Positions 43,595 to 52,276 of a stretch of 64,000 bases of DNA are shown piece after piece. The first letter of the stretch is position 1. Every line of letters begins with the position of its first letter. This stretch comes from an uncultured Sphingobacteriaceae bacterium (lineage in GTDB: Bacteria; Bacteroidota; Bacteroidia; Sphingobacteriales; Sphingobacteriaceae). The stretch is from the NCBI GenBank assembly GCA_946480915.1, contig CAMLLO010000022.1, positions 1 through 64,000 on the forward strand, given 5' to 3'. The position numbers and the translations under genes were made by a program. The notes under the pieces are model-generated. The model did not search any database and was not told the DNA's origin. It was given only the letters and a program-made list of their open reading frames with translations.

Positions 43595-44653
43595 ATGGAA
43601 AATTCAATCGGAACCAACCTTACTAGAGCCAGGCAACTTAGAGGGTTGACGATGGAAGAATTGGCAAATATGGTCGGTTGTTCCAAGCAATTAATAAGCC
43701 ATTATGAAAATGGTATCCGACACCCTGAAAGTAAAACATTGTTATCTATTGCAAGTGCCTTAGATCTTGAGTTAGATTATTTTTATAATGATTGCAATGT
43801 TGAGTTTAGTTTGCATAACGTAAGTTATAGGGAAGGGCTACTGTTGACAGAGCACCAAAGAAGTGATGTCGAAAGCTTAACAAGTTCGATGCTGAGCGAC
43901 TATCTTGAGTTAGAAAGCATAGCAAAGGAATTTATTAGTTTTAGTAACCCTCTAGAAGATTTATTGATATCAAATATTGATGATGCGAAGAAGGCTGCAA
44001 AGCAACTTCGAAAGGTGTGGAAGCTTGGAGATGGACCTATTTATAATATCTCCAATCTATTAGAAAAGAAAGGGATTCGCGTCATTAAAATAGACTTTGG
44101 CTTTAACTATAGTCATGAAGGGTTATCTGGTTGGGCTGAGGGCAGAAAAGTTCCTGTGATTGTGCTGAATGCTAGGCAGCAAGATATAACAAGAGTTAGA
44201 TTTACCATCCTCCACGAACTGGGCCATCTCTTGTTAGTAATGGCTGAAGACCTTGATATAGATTTGATAGAAAAGATCTGTGATTCATTTGCCGGCGCTG
44301 TTTTACTCCCTGCAGATGTTTTAATTCAAGAATTCGGTAAGAACAGGACAGCTATTTCGATGCCTGAGCTGAAGCGAATTAAGGAATTATATGGAATTTC
44401 CATCGCAGCCATTATGTTGAGAGCTCGATTAGCTAACTTAATTCCATATGTGGCATATCAGAAGTGGAAAGAGTCAGACTTTTCAAACTTTGACTATGGC
44501 CAATATAATGGAACAGAAGAGCCTCAGAAGTTTCTTCAAATGTTGTATCGGTGCTTAAGTGAAAGAAAGATTGGCTTTGATAAGGCAGCCAAACTTGCTA
44601 GAAGGGACGAGGCTGAATTTCGTAAGGTATACAAACAGCAATTCGAGTTTTAG
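43595..44653 (+). CDS. XRE-type regulator fused to ImmA/IrrE metallopeptidase
   Basis: 352 aa with an N-terminal HTH (residues 6-62: LTRARQLRGLTMEELANMVG, QLISHYENGIRHPESKTLL) and a COG2856 zinc peptidase domain with HELGH at 207-211 (TILHELGHLLLVM). ImmA-like enzymes cleave repressors on prophages and ICEs (ImmA/ImmR of ICEBs1), and fused XRE-ImmA proteins often act as the antitoxin or sensor in two-gene modules. The downstream PIN-like gene starts one base past the stop codon, so they form one unit. Confidence 0.88.
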   Translation: MENSIGTNLTRARQLRGLTMEELANMVGCSKQLISHYENGIRHPESKTLLSIASALDLELDYFYNDCNVEFSLHNVSYREGLLLTEHQRSDVESLTSSMLSDYLELESIAKEFISFSNPLEDLLISNIDDAKKAAKQLRKVWKLGDGPIYNISNLLEKKGIRVIKIDFGFNYSHEGLSGWAEGRKVPVIVLNARQQDITRVRFTILHELGHLLLVMAEDLDIDLIEKICDSFAGAVLLPADVLIQEFGKNRTAISMPELKRIKELYGISIAAIMLRARLANLIPYVAYQKWKESDFSNFDYGQYNGTEEPQKFLQMLYRCLSERKIGFDKAAKLARRDEAEFRKVYKQQFEF

Positions 44654-44654
44654 C

Positions 44655-45113
44655 ATGAACAGCATTGTTATAACGGATCTTCATCTTGCAGCAAGATTAT
44701 TTAGATCGGGAATATTAAAATATTTCACCAGCGAGGAGCTGAAGTTCTACATCACGGATTTCTGTTATAACCATAAGGTATTGACCCTTAATAACGATAA
44801 GCTATGTGCTAAAAAGATGATTGAACAAGGTATGCTTGAGGTCGTGCCTCTTACTGAAGAGCAGATGAAAAAGACTGCTCAGGTTCATAGAAAGTACAGA
44901 CCTAAATTTATTGTAAAAACGATTTCTGCTATGGTCTTCGCAGCTGAAAATAGATATAAAATCGTAAGTGAGGACGAACTGCTGCGCGATGTCGCGTGGG
45001 ATGAATTTAAGATAGGAGTCCATCCTAAGCCCTGGCTGATAAGAATGCTAGGAGATGAAATAAGTATGATGGGAGAAATAATTGATATGGAATTAGTAAA
45101 AGAAATTATATAA
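44655..45113 (+). CDS. PIN-like domain protein partner of XRE-ImmA
   Basis: 152 aa starting at the ATG 1 bp after the XRE-ImmA stop. The layout resembles a PIN-like RNase: an early acidic residue (Asp8 in VITDLH), ITDFCYNHKVLTLNNDKL in the middle, and ISAMVFAAENRYKIVSEDELLRD with the acidic pair typical for the last PIN motif. XRE-ImmA genes followed by PIN-fold genes (for example DUF4411) occur as toxin-antitoxin-like pairs, so this is a candidate toxin. The acidic site is not perfectly matched, so confidence is moderate. Confidence 0.55.
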   Translation: MNSIVITDLHLAARLFRSGILKYFTSEELKFYITDFCYNHKVLTLNNDKLCAKKMIEQGMLEVVPLTEEQMKKTAQVHRKYRPKFIVKTISAMVFAAENRYKIVSEDELLRDVAWDEFKIGVHPKPWLIRMLGDEISMMGEIIDMELVKEII

Positions 45114-45137
45114 AAAAACCAGGCGAAAAACACCTGG
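45112..45137. terminator. Small hairpin after the XRE-ImmA/PIN module
   Basis: CCAGG (45119-45123) pairs with CCTGG (45133-45137). Seven A precede it on the plus strand, which makes it a better terminator for minus-strand transcription. Confidence 0.4.
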
Positions 45138-45406
45138 CTTGTAAAATTCCAGTAAGGAAACAAAAGCCTGCTTTAGCTTTCGGTAATGTTGTCTTGAGAA
45201 CACAAACTTACCTCCTTTACTTCAATTCTGCAAGTTTTCAAGTTGTTTTAACATTATACTGCTTTAATGTGGTAGGATGGCCTTTTCGTAAATTTTAAAT
45301 TTTAAAAAAAGCATTAGACAGTAGGCTTAAATCTGGGCTCGACCTAGTCTCCGTTGGGGAAATGATACTCAACGCAAGAGTTTTTAAAAATTTAAACATT
45401 ATTACA

Positions 45407-46102
45407 ATGCAACAAGAAAAAAATGGGGCGCCTACGCAAAAACCAAATGTTAGTTTGAAGTTCGTAATTGAAGGAAAAGAATACGAAACTTATGATCAAT
45501 ACAAAACCGGGGCTCAATTAAAGCAACTAGGTGGTATTCCAATTGAATCGGAATTGTTTCTTTCGATTAGCTCACCTTATAAAGATGAACTAATCGATAA
45601 TGATAAAGAAGTTAATCTCGCCAGACCGGAAATCGAGTACTTTTTTGTTAAGAAAAAACTTCAATTCACGATAAATAAAGTTCCGTTCATCTGGTATAAA
45701 AAATTTATAACTGGCTCTCAAATTAGAGAATTAGGAAATATTGATCCCAAGGATGACTTATATCTGGATATTAAGCCAGGTTATGAGGATGACTTTATCT
45801 TAAACGATGAACTGGTTGATTTAGCAAGACCAGGTGTCGAGCACTTTATATCAATTAATAAACCTGTTTTATTGACAATCATTGTGAATGCAAGTCCAAA
45901 GTCTTGGACGGAGAAGACAATATCGTTTGAGCAGGTTGTGATTCTAGCTTTCGGGAGTTATGATAATAACCCAAATAAAGGATATACTGTTACTTATTGT
46001 AGAGGAGCAGAACCTAAGCCCGAGGGCACTATGGTGAAAGGATCAGTTGTTAAGGTTAAGAATAAAATGATATTCGATGTCACAGCAACTGATAAATCAT
46101 AG
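45407..46102 (+). CDS. Multi-ubiquitin (tandem beta-grasp) domain protein
   Basis: 231 aa from the ATG at 45407 (an ATG at 45362 is open in frame). Three beta-grasp modules can be seen at about residues 15-83, 84-152 and 153-231. Modules 1 and 2 are clear duplicates, each ending in a matching segment: LARPEIEYF (71-79) and LARPGVEHF (139-147). The third differs and ends in NKMIFDVTATDKS, the typical end of this family, without a diglycine tail. Such proteins are the ubiquitin-like substrates of bacterial operons that also encode E1-like enzymes. The next gene overlaps it by 26 bp. Confidence 0.85.
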   Translation: MQQEKNGAPTQKPNVSLKFVIEGKEYETYDQYKTGAQLKQLGGIPIESELFLSISSPYKDELIDNDKEVNLARPEIEYFFVKKKLQFTINKVPFIWYKKFITGSQIRELGNIDPKDDLYLDIKPGYEDDFILNDELVDLARPGVEHFISINKPVLLTIIVNASPKSWTEKTISFEQVVILAFGSYDNNPNKGYTVTYCRGAEPKPEGTMVKGSVVKVKNKMIFDVTATDKS

Positions 46103-47255
46103 TCCTGACCTTAAGCGTCTAAGAGACGAAGGATACGAGATCGAGGTGAGTGGTGGATTCTTATTGATCCACCATATACCTTATCTAAATAATAAAGGGA
46201 AGATTCTATTCGGAACGTTGGTTAGCACTCTTACAATTGTAAACAACTCGACTACTGGAGTACCCGACAACCATGTAATACATTTTATTGGTGAAAATCC
46301 TTGCAATAATGAGGGCAGAATAATTTCATCAATACAACATGGGGTGGCTTCAGTAAAGATGAGTGATAGTATCACAATTAACTTCTCATTCTCTAACAAG
46401 CCACCCGCGGGCTATCGGAATTATTATGAGAAGATTAAAAGGTATGCCGATCTCATATCCGCTCCTGCAAAGTATGTAAATCCTGAGGTAACGGAAAAGA
46501 CATTTAAGGTGATCGTTTCTACGGATACTGAAAGTGTTTTCCAGTACGTAGATACAAATTCTAGCAGAGCTAATATTGTAATACTTAACTCAAAGTTCAA
46601 TGGGCAAAGAATTGCAATAGTAGGTTTGGGCGGAACTGGTGCATATGCTTTAGACTTAATCTCTAAAACTCCAGTTGAAGCAATTCATTTATTTGATGGA
46701 GATGGGTTTGACCAACATAATGCTTTTAGATCTCCAGGAGCCGCTTCTATCAGTGATTTAGACAAGAGCCTTAAGAAAGCCGACTATTTCACCAGAGTTT
46801 ATTCTGAGATGCATAAGGGAATAGTAGCTCATAGCTATTACATCAGAGAAGTTAACCTCCATGAATTGGATCAAATGTCATATGTCTTTATCTGTGTTGA
46901 CCGGAATAGCGTTCGAAAGTATATATCAGATTATCTCGTTAAAAAAGGCATACCCTTTATTGATGTAGGTTTGGGAGTAAATGTGGTGGATAACAAGTTG
47001 ACTGGTGCACTGCGAGTAACGTCAGCCACAAGTACCAAATGCGATCATCTTCCCGATAGAATTTTTTCTGAGGATAACGAGAACAACGATTATGCTACCA
47101 ATATTCAAATTGCTGATCTCAATTCATTAAATGCGGGATTCGCTATTATGAAATGGAAGAAATTGAGCGGGTTTTATGTTGATTTGGAAGAGGAGCATCA
47201 TTCTTCATACTCAATAGGTGTATCTAAAATATTCAACGAAGATGCTACATCATAG
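46077..47255 (+). CDS. E1-like (ThiF/MoeB-fold) activating enzyme with extra N-terminal domain
   Basis: 392 aa. Residues 1-150 form a separate domain (GFLLIHHIPYL, VIHFIGENPC at 67-76), of the type found before ThiF domains in such operons; an E2-like role is possible but unproven. Residues 170-380 are the adenylating domain: GLGGTG (183-188), DGDGFDQHNAFR (acidic metal/ATP residues with Asn215 and Arg218) and the VDR segment (Asp275). Cys322 (STKCDH) is the best candidate for a catalytic cysteine; the structural CxxC zinc motifs of ThiF are absent. It should activate the upstream beta-grasp protein with ATP. Confidence 0.87.
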   Translation: MSQQLINHSPDLKRLRDEGYEIEVSGGFLLIHHIPYLNNKGKILFGTLVSTLTIVNNSTTGVPDNHVIHFIGENPCNNEGRIISSIQHGVASVKMSDSITINFSFSNKPPAGYRNYYEKIKRYADLISAPAKYVNPEVTEKTFKVIVSTDTESVFQYVDTNSSRANIVILNSKFNGQRIAIVGLGGTGAYALDLISKTPVEAIHLFDGDGFDQHNAFRSPGAASISDLDKSLKKADYFTRVYSEMHKGIVAHSYYIREVNLHELDQMSYVFICVDRNSVRKYISDYLVKKGIPFIDVGLGVNVVDNKLTGALRVTSATSTKCDHLPDRIFSEDNENNDYATNIQIADLNSLNAGFAIMKWKKLSGFYVDLEEEHHSSYSIGVSKIFNEDATS

Positions 47256-47667
47256 ATTCGTTGAATTTATACCTGATTCTCTTGAAGAGGGTATACTTTA
47301 CATTTCAGTTGATTATTGCACAGCCATACACAAATGTGTGTGTGGCTGTGGTAATAAAGTGGTGACGCCTATTTCACCCACGGCTTGGCAGCTTAGCTTC
47401 AATGGTAGATCTGTATCGTTGAAACCATCAATAGGGAATTGGAATTTTGATTGTCAATCCCATTATTGGATTGAGAATAATAAAATTCGTCATGCCGTCC
47501 AATGGAGCCGTGAAGAAATTGAGTCCGGAAGAGATCGGGATGCGAACTTAAAGAGAGAATTTTATTTAAAAGACGTTAGTCATATCCAAGTCCGTTCACC
47601 TGAAAGGAAACTCGCGCCTAAGAGTGGAATATGGAGATCAGTATTAAAGATTTTTGGCATAATCTAA
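47242..47667 (+). CDS. DUF6527 zinc-motif protein
   Basis: 141 aa from the ATG at 47242, overlapping the E1-like gene by 14 bp. The family pattern is complete: FVEFIPDSLEEGILYIS, the cysteine cluster HKCVCGCGNKV (Cys32, Cys34, Cys36), NGRSVSLKPSIGNWNF, and CQSHYWI (Cys71, His74). The cysteines and histidines are suited to bind zinc. The family accompanies multi-ubiquitin/E1 operons, and its role (conjugation factor, adaptor or protease) is not established. Confidence 0.85.
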   Translation: MLHHRFVEFIPDSLEEGILYISVDYCTAIHKCVCGCGNKVVTPISPTAWQLSFNGRSVSLKPSIGNWNFDCQSHYWIENNKIRHAVQWSREEIESGRDRDANLKREFYLKDVSHIQVRSPERKLAPKSGIWRSVLKIFGII

Positions 47668-47698
47668 ATTATTTAAAGAAGAAAGGAGGTATTTAAAG

Positions 47699-47818
47699 AT
47701 GAGTAAGATCACAGGAAAAGTAAATAAAAGTGCTGTAACAGGTAAATTTGTTTCTAATGCTACAGTTAAGAGCAGCCCCAAAACAACTTATGTGCAAACG
47801 GTTAAAAAATCAAAATAG
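47699..47818 (+). CDS. 39-aa basic peptide with strong ribosome binding site
   Basis: The reading frame starts MSKITGKVNKSAVTGKFVS and ends in TTYVQTVKKSK. An AAGGAGG sequence (47683-47689) is placed 9 nt before the ATG, unusual for Bacteroidota. The pattern T-G-K-F-V-S, then K-x-x-P-K-T-T, matches a short peptide type that occurs in many bacteria without known function. It follows DUF6527 by 31 bp and is probably the last gene of the ubiquitin-like operon. Confidence 0.65.
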   Translation: MSKITGKVNKSAVTGKFVSNATVKSSPKTTYVQTVKKSK

Positions 47819-48167
47819 ACATGAGTTAACAGCCGTCCGTTTTGGATTACTTAATTCAGAGGTTCGTTGAATTAGACACCCATTGGTAAGCGATGGGTGT
47901 TTAGTTTTATTCAACTATCTGTATATGAGGTTATTATTGATTTTGTCAATAATAAGAGGTATATTTGTTTGTGGATTGTGAATTATTGACAATAGTTGAT
48001 ATTTCAAAGAATGGACTTATTAAAAGTTATAAAGGAGAATTACTAACAGTTTCTAAATATACCGACATCGTAGTATTCAAATGTTAGAAGTTTACAATGA
48101 TGAGGTGATACGCCAAGAAGATTTGCCAAGGTTTTACGATGTATTCAATGATATTAAAATATAATTA
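47819..48167. other. Intergenic region, possible gene remnants
   Basis: Includes a hairpin-like CACCCATTGG...GATGGGTG sequence (47877-47900) followed by T-rich DNA, which may terminate the operon. Two short frames follow, one ending at KYTDIVVFKC and a second one beginning MLEVYNDEVI (from about 48080) that overlaps it by a few bases. They could be halves of one frameshifted small gene, but support is weak. Confidence 0.35.
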
Positions 48168-48578
48168 ATGAAGATCAGACATGTATTCCAACCGGATGAT
48201 ACCGGATGCGGAATTGCATGTGTGGCTATGTTATCGGGATTGTCTTACAATGAAGTTAAGCAGTTGATGATTGCTGAAAAACTGTTTGATACAGACACCA
48301 GTTATTGGGGAACATCATTTTGTGATTTAAAAGAGGTGTTAAATAAGCTTGAAATTAAAACAGCTAACAGGCGAAAGTTTAACCGTCGGAGAAACATTCC
48401 CGCAAGAGTTGCAATAGCGTCGACTAACTATGATAAGAAAGGAATGTGGCGTTGGGTTGTGTTTGTGAGAGATATTGATGGATTTTATATTTATGATCCC
48501 GGTAAGCGAAGAAAAAAAGTTCGAGATCTGAGAGGCAGGATGAGTGGTTATTATCAGGATGAGTGGTTATTATATTGA
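48168..48578 (+). CDS. C39-like papain-fold protein without the catalytic histidine
   Basis: 136 aa resembling the peptidase C39 domain of bacteriocin-processing transporters: QPDDTGCGIACVAMLSG holds the catalytic Cys14, and a later strand FYIYDPG holds Asp110. The position where C39 proteins have the His of H-W-V-V reads Arg95 (MWRWVVFVRD). It is either inactive or uses another base. No signal peptide or transmembrane segment; it is not part of an ABC transporter. It lies between the ubiquitin-like operon and the STAND gene. Confidence 0.7.
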   Translation: MKIRHVFQPDDTGCGIACVAMLSGLSYNEVKQLMIAEKLFDTDTSYWGTSFCDLKEVLNKLEIKTANRRKFNRRRNIPARVAIASTNYDKKGMWRWVVFVRDIDGFYIYDPGKRRKKVRDLRGRMSGYYQDEWLLY

Positions 48579-48598
48579 TATTCTAACCACTTGTGACA

Positions 48599-51500
48599 CT
48601 AACTAACCACAACCCAATTCTCAATTTCATAATGATCGTCATGCAACTCTAACCAGTTCTTTCCATTTTCACTTATTGTATTTGGTATGTTAAGTAAAAC
48701 AGACCAAGATGGGTCCGTTTTTTCTTGACGGGCGACAAACTCTTTGATTTTATCAAAGGTGAAGCTCAATTTGATGGGCATTGTAGAAGCAAGGCTTTCA
48801 ATACTTGCAACAAAGGATTGAGCAGTTTCAGAGGTGGGCCTGTCCTGGGTAACACTATTTATAAATTGGAATATATACATATCTGTAGTCAGTTTATTAA
48901 GAAGCTTATTTAGAAAGTTCTTGCCAAAAATCTTAATAATATCTTGGGGGTCATGTTGTTGGATGCTTTCAATTGCATCAACTACCATTGACAGTAAGGT
49001 ATCAAAATTCTCTTTTGGATAATGCCTAATTAGAGAGTTCCAAAGTTTTCTTGCCGATTCGAGCGCACAATTCGTTTCAGCAGTTGATAAGATCAGTTGT
49101 TTTGCTAATAATACATTGTTCTTTGATTTGCTGCATATTGTTTCCCAAATTGATAAACCGTCATCCCAATCCGGAGTAAAGCCGTTTACTCCGGTTGACA
49201 CAAGTTCTCTAACACAAATCTCAAATCCTACCGGATGACAGGTTATTAAAATATTTTTGATAATATGAATCCAAATGGATTGGTGGCTATGGTGAAAGCC
49301 TAAATACCAAAATGGCTGAGGATGGCCGCAATATACAGATAGACAATCTTTTAATAGTTCTTCATCAATCTGATCTATAATGCGAGAATATTCTTCTGCG
49401 AATAATTCTTTTCCAAATAGCAATAGCTGAATATCGACGGGAATTTTGTTTTGTACAAGACATACAGCTTTAAGCCACCTCAAATCAACCCGGTCACTTG
49501 TTAGTAAATCTGAAATCACTTTTTTTTCTTGATCCGAAAGCTCGTCCCAGTAACCCATGCACCACGATATGGAATACGAGGCAAAGCGACTGTCCTGATG
49601 TGTAATTATTTTCGTAAATAATTCCAGTCTTAATTTAGGTATTATAGCTTCAAGTAAAAACTGGATTACCCCGAACTCGTATGTATCGGGAACCTTACCT
49701 AAATGCAGACATTTATCAATCCAACGATAAAATGCCCAGCCAATTAGTAGGGATTCATCTGAAGACAAGAATTTTTGCGCTTCATTTAAAGTAGTTCCGA
49801 ATCTCCCGGTATTATATATCTCAAATTCCTTTGGAGCATTATCAAAAAAGACAGGAAATATTTCTGCCCAAAGCTTCCAGATGGCTTTCTTCTGCTCTTC
49901 GTCAAATAGCGTCCAGTCAATACTTTCACTTCCGTAGTCAATACCAAACGTAGTAATAAGATCACTGGCTCGGATAGTGATGGTTGAATTTTTTAGTGCA
50001 TCGAGAATGTGTGGCTTAAGTATATTTCGGTCCTCCGATGAGTAGTTTCCATATCCATAAATCGCTCCTTTAATTCCTTCAAAAACGACGTATGGATGTG
50101 AATCGTTTAGAATCGCGCGTACTACCGCTTCCTCATGTATTATGTTATGTCTCATAGTAATGAATGCAACTTTACCCCTGATAAAGGCTTCATCAGAATT
50201 TAAAATTTGATGCATTCCAGAACTATTTATAGGAAACTTTTTTGAGACCGGCCAGCTATGGAGTGTATTAAGAACATCCCAAATTTGTCTAGGGGATAGT
50301 AACTCCCCCTCCCCCTCATTTAATTTTTCAAGTATTCCGTCGATATTCTTAGTTTCCTCTTCGTCTAAAAAATTCAAAAAATTCGACGAGTCCTCCGCTA
50401 TAAACGGAATATCACCATGCCAGAAAATATCTGACAGAGAAAGGTTTTTCGAGATCATCTGAATAACCTTTTCTGCTTTAGATTGAGGTAAGTCATCCAG
50501 TATGCTTGAAAGAAATGATAGACAAATGTCCCTTACGCCTGGAAAAATCGATTGCTTAGCTCCCTGAAAGGCTATCTTCTTAAATACGTCTTTGAATTCT
50601 TGACTTAATCCATTATGATAGAAAAACTTGAACTGCCGAGCACAATTAAGGGTTGTGGTCGGAGATAAACAAGATAACGACTTTGTTATTAGAAAGGTTA
50701 TCGAATCAAGTTGAATAATGTTTAGGCCAAGAAGCGTATGTCTTGCTGCTTCCCAATAGGTTGGATGGGTGAATAGTATAGACTTATTAACAATGTCAAC
50801 AAATCCTCTTTTCTGTAAAAACACAAGTTCCTCCATATAGATTTGGGGAAGAGAAGTGTCATCCTCATATTTAGGAAATTCAGGGTCTCCGTCGTTTGTT
50901 GGACTCTTACGTTTGAAGGGAGATTTGCCCTTCTTCTGAAAGCTTGCATACAAGTCACTATCAGTTAGTATGTAGGCAAGATCTTCGAATTGCAACGGAA
51001 TGTTGGTTGTAGCAGTAAGGCCAAGGGCGGCAAATAGGGTAGCGGCTTTAGATCCTCGGTTAATTATCTCTGCAGAAAGTTTTCTTGAATCAGCTTTTGC
51101 CAGGTAAAGAAGTTGTTCGGTCGTTTTGCCGATCAGATCGCTGGGAGATATTTTTGACAAATGTTTCAATTGGCCTACCTGTAGTAACCCATCTTCTGGA
51201 TTTTTCAATAAATAGCCGGATATCGCAGACTGTACACCTTCGGGGATATCAGACCTTTCGACCAATGTTGACCATGTTGTACTTAAAAATGATGCTTTTT
51301 TGTTAGTTAAGTCAATCCATTGATGTCCTTCTATATTACAATATTGGAGTATTTGAGCGTGATTAATGCTTTTGATTATTTCAAGTCTTGATGTAATTAT
51401 TAGCTTATTAGTAGCGGGGAGATTACGGACTAATTCTTCAACCCTTCTCAAATTCGTTGGATTTTCGGAAATGGAGTCATGACCAAAGGGATCTTCAAGT

Positions 51501-52276
51501 ACAAAAACTCGATTTTCGGTCGTGTTCCTCAAAAACCGGTCTGCCTCACTTATATCATTCCTGTTCATGTAACGATAGCCCTGGTCGACTAACTTCTCTG
51601 AAAGTCTTTTTGCTAACTGGGATTTGCCGCAGAAAGAAATACCTGTAAGTAATAAAATTTTTTGATCAATAAGGATCGCCCATAAATCTTTTTCCTCTTC
51701 TCGCGAAACATAGTCTTCCGACACAACCGGCTTTTCTCTGGAGATAAGGTCTTCCGATAAGAGGTTTACAGACTGTACAATCTGCTGTGTATTTTCACTT
51801 ATAGTCTCCAGTTGCGCATTGATTCCTTGCAGACTCTTTGATATTTCGAATATTTCAGCTTGGAAATTATCCGTAATATGAAGCTTTTTAAGTTTCTTGT
51901 TACCATTGGCTTTACTTACAAAAAGGGCGATGAAGTCTTCTAATTGATCCTGGGTGGGCAAAAGGACAAGCGAGTTGTTTTTTAAATTCTCCAGGACCTC
52001 GATCGATAAGGGTTGCTTTCCTAATATATGGCCTATAAGTGAATCAAAAAGTTCCTGTGACTGATAGAATGGTATCTTTCCATCATTATATAACAGGGTA
52101 TCCTGTCCTTTAAATTCGAATATAGTTTCGTCCAATACAAGTGCTAAAAGGTTCTTGTACTTTGTCTTTGGAAAGAAAAATAACCGTATCGGTGAATATA
52201 TCTCTTCTTTTATAGCCTGGTCGAAGCATTTCTGGGCTACATAGGCAGTAGATACGACTAATAGCTCAACTATCAT
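48599..52276 (-). CDS. Large STAND-type NTPase (nSTAND3-like), candidate defence protein
   Basis: 1225 aa. Residues 1-195 are an N-terminal region with a possible hydrophobic start and a coiled-coil part (QGINAQLETISENTQQIVQ). Residues 200-400 are the NTPase: Walker A GISFCGKS (212-219), Walker B VFVLEDPFG (257-265), and sensor KLIITSRLE (291-299). The remaining 800 residues are helical, repeat-like and rich in aromatic residues, as in sensor parts of STAND proteins. Such proteins act as phage sensors whose activation kills the cell. No N-terminal effector domain was recognised. The gene is solitary. Confidence 0.8.
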   Translation of the reverse strand: MIVELLVVSTAYVAQKCFDQAIKEEIYSPIRLFFFPKTKYKNLLALVLDETIFEFKGQDTLLYNDGKIPFYQSQELFDSLIGHILGKQPLSIEVLENLKNNSLVLLPTQDQLEDFIALFVSKANGNKKLKKLHITDNFQAEIFEISKSLQGINAQLETISENTQQIVQSVNLLSEDLISREKPVVSEDYVSREEEKDLWAILIDQKILLLTGISFCGKSQLAKRLSEKLVDQGYRYMNRNDISEADRFLRNTTENRVFVLEDPFGHDSISENPTNLRRVEELVRNLPATNKLIITSRLEIIKSINHAQILQYCNIEGHQWIDLTNKKASFLSTTWSTLVERSDIPEGVQSAISGYLLKNPEDGLLQVGQLKHLSKISPSDLIGKTTEQLLYLAKADSRKLSAEIINRGSKAATLFAALGLTATTNIPLQFEDLAYILTDSDLYASFQKKGKSPFKRKSPTNDGDPEFPKYEDDTSLPQIYMEELVFLQKRGFVDIVNKSILFTHPTYWEAARHTLLGLNIIQLDSITFLITKSLSCLSPTTTLNCARQFKFFYHNGLSQEFKDVFKKIAFQGAKQSIFPGVRDICLSFLSSILDDLPQSKAEKVIQMISKNLSLSDIFWHGDIPFIAEDSSNFLNFLDEEETKNIDGILEKLNEGEGELLSPRQIWDVLNTLHSWPVSKKFPINSSGMHQILNSDEAFIRGKVAFITMRHNIIHEEAVVRAILNDSHPYVVFEGIKGAIYGYGNYSSEDRNILKPHILDALKNSTITIRASDLITTFGIDYGSESIDWTLFDEEQKKAIWKLWAEIFPVFFDNAPKEFEIYNTGRFGTTLNEAQKFLSSDESLLIGWAFYRWIDKCLHLGKVPDTYEFGVIQFLLEAIIPKLRLELFTKIITHQDSRFASYSISWCMGYWDELSDQEKKVISDLLTSDRVDLRWLKAVCLVQNKIPVDIQLLLFGKELFAEEYSRIIDQIDEELLKDCLSVYCGHPQPFWYLGFHHSHQSIWIHIIKNILITCHPVGFEICVRELVSTGVNGFTPDWDDGLSIWETICSKSKNNVLLAKQLILSTAETNCALESARKLWNSLIRHYPKENFDTLLSMVVDAIESIQQHDPQDIIKIFGKNFLNKLLNKLTTDMYIFQFINSVTQDRPTSETAQSFVASIESLASTMPIKLSFTFDKIKEFVARQEKTDPSWSVLLNIPNTISENGKNWLELHDDHYEIENWVVVS

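Noticed and set aside
45362..45406. Upstream start for the multi-ubiquitin protein
   Set aside because: The added 15 residues are not part of a beta-grasp module; 45407 gives a compact N-terminus. It cannot be excluded without homologues.
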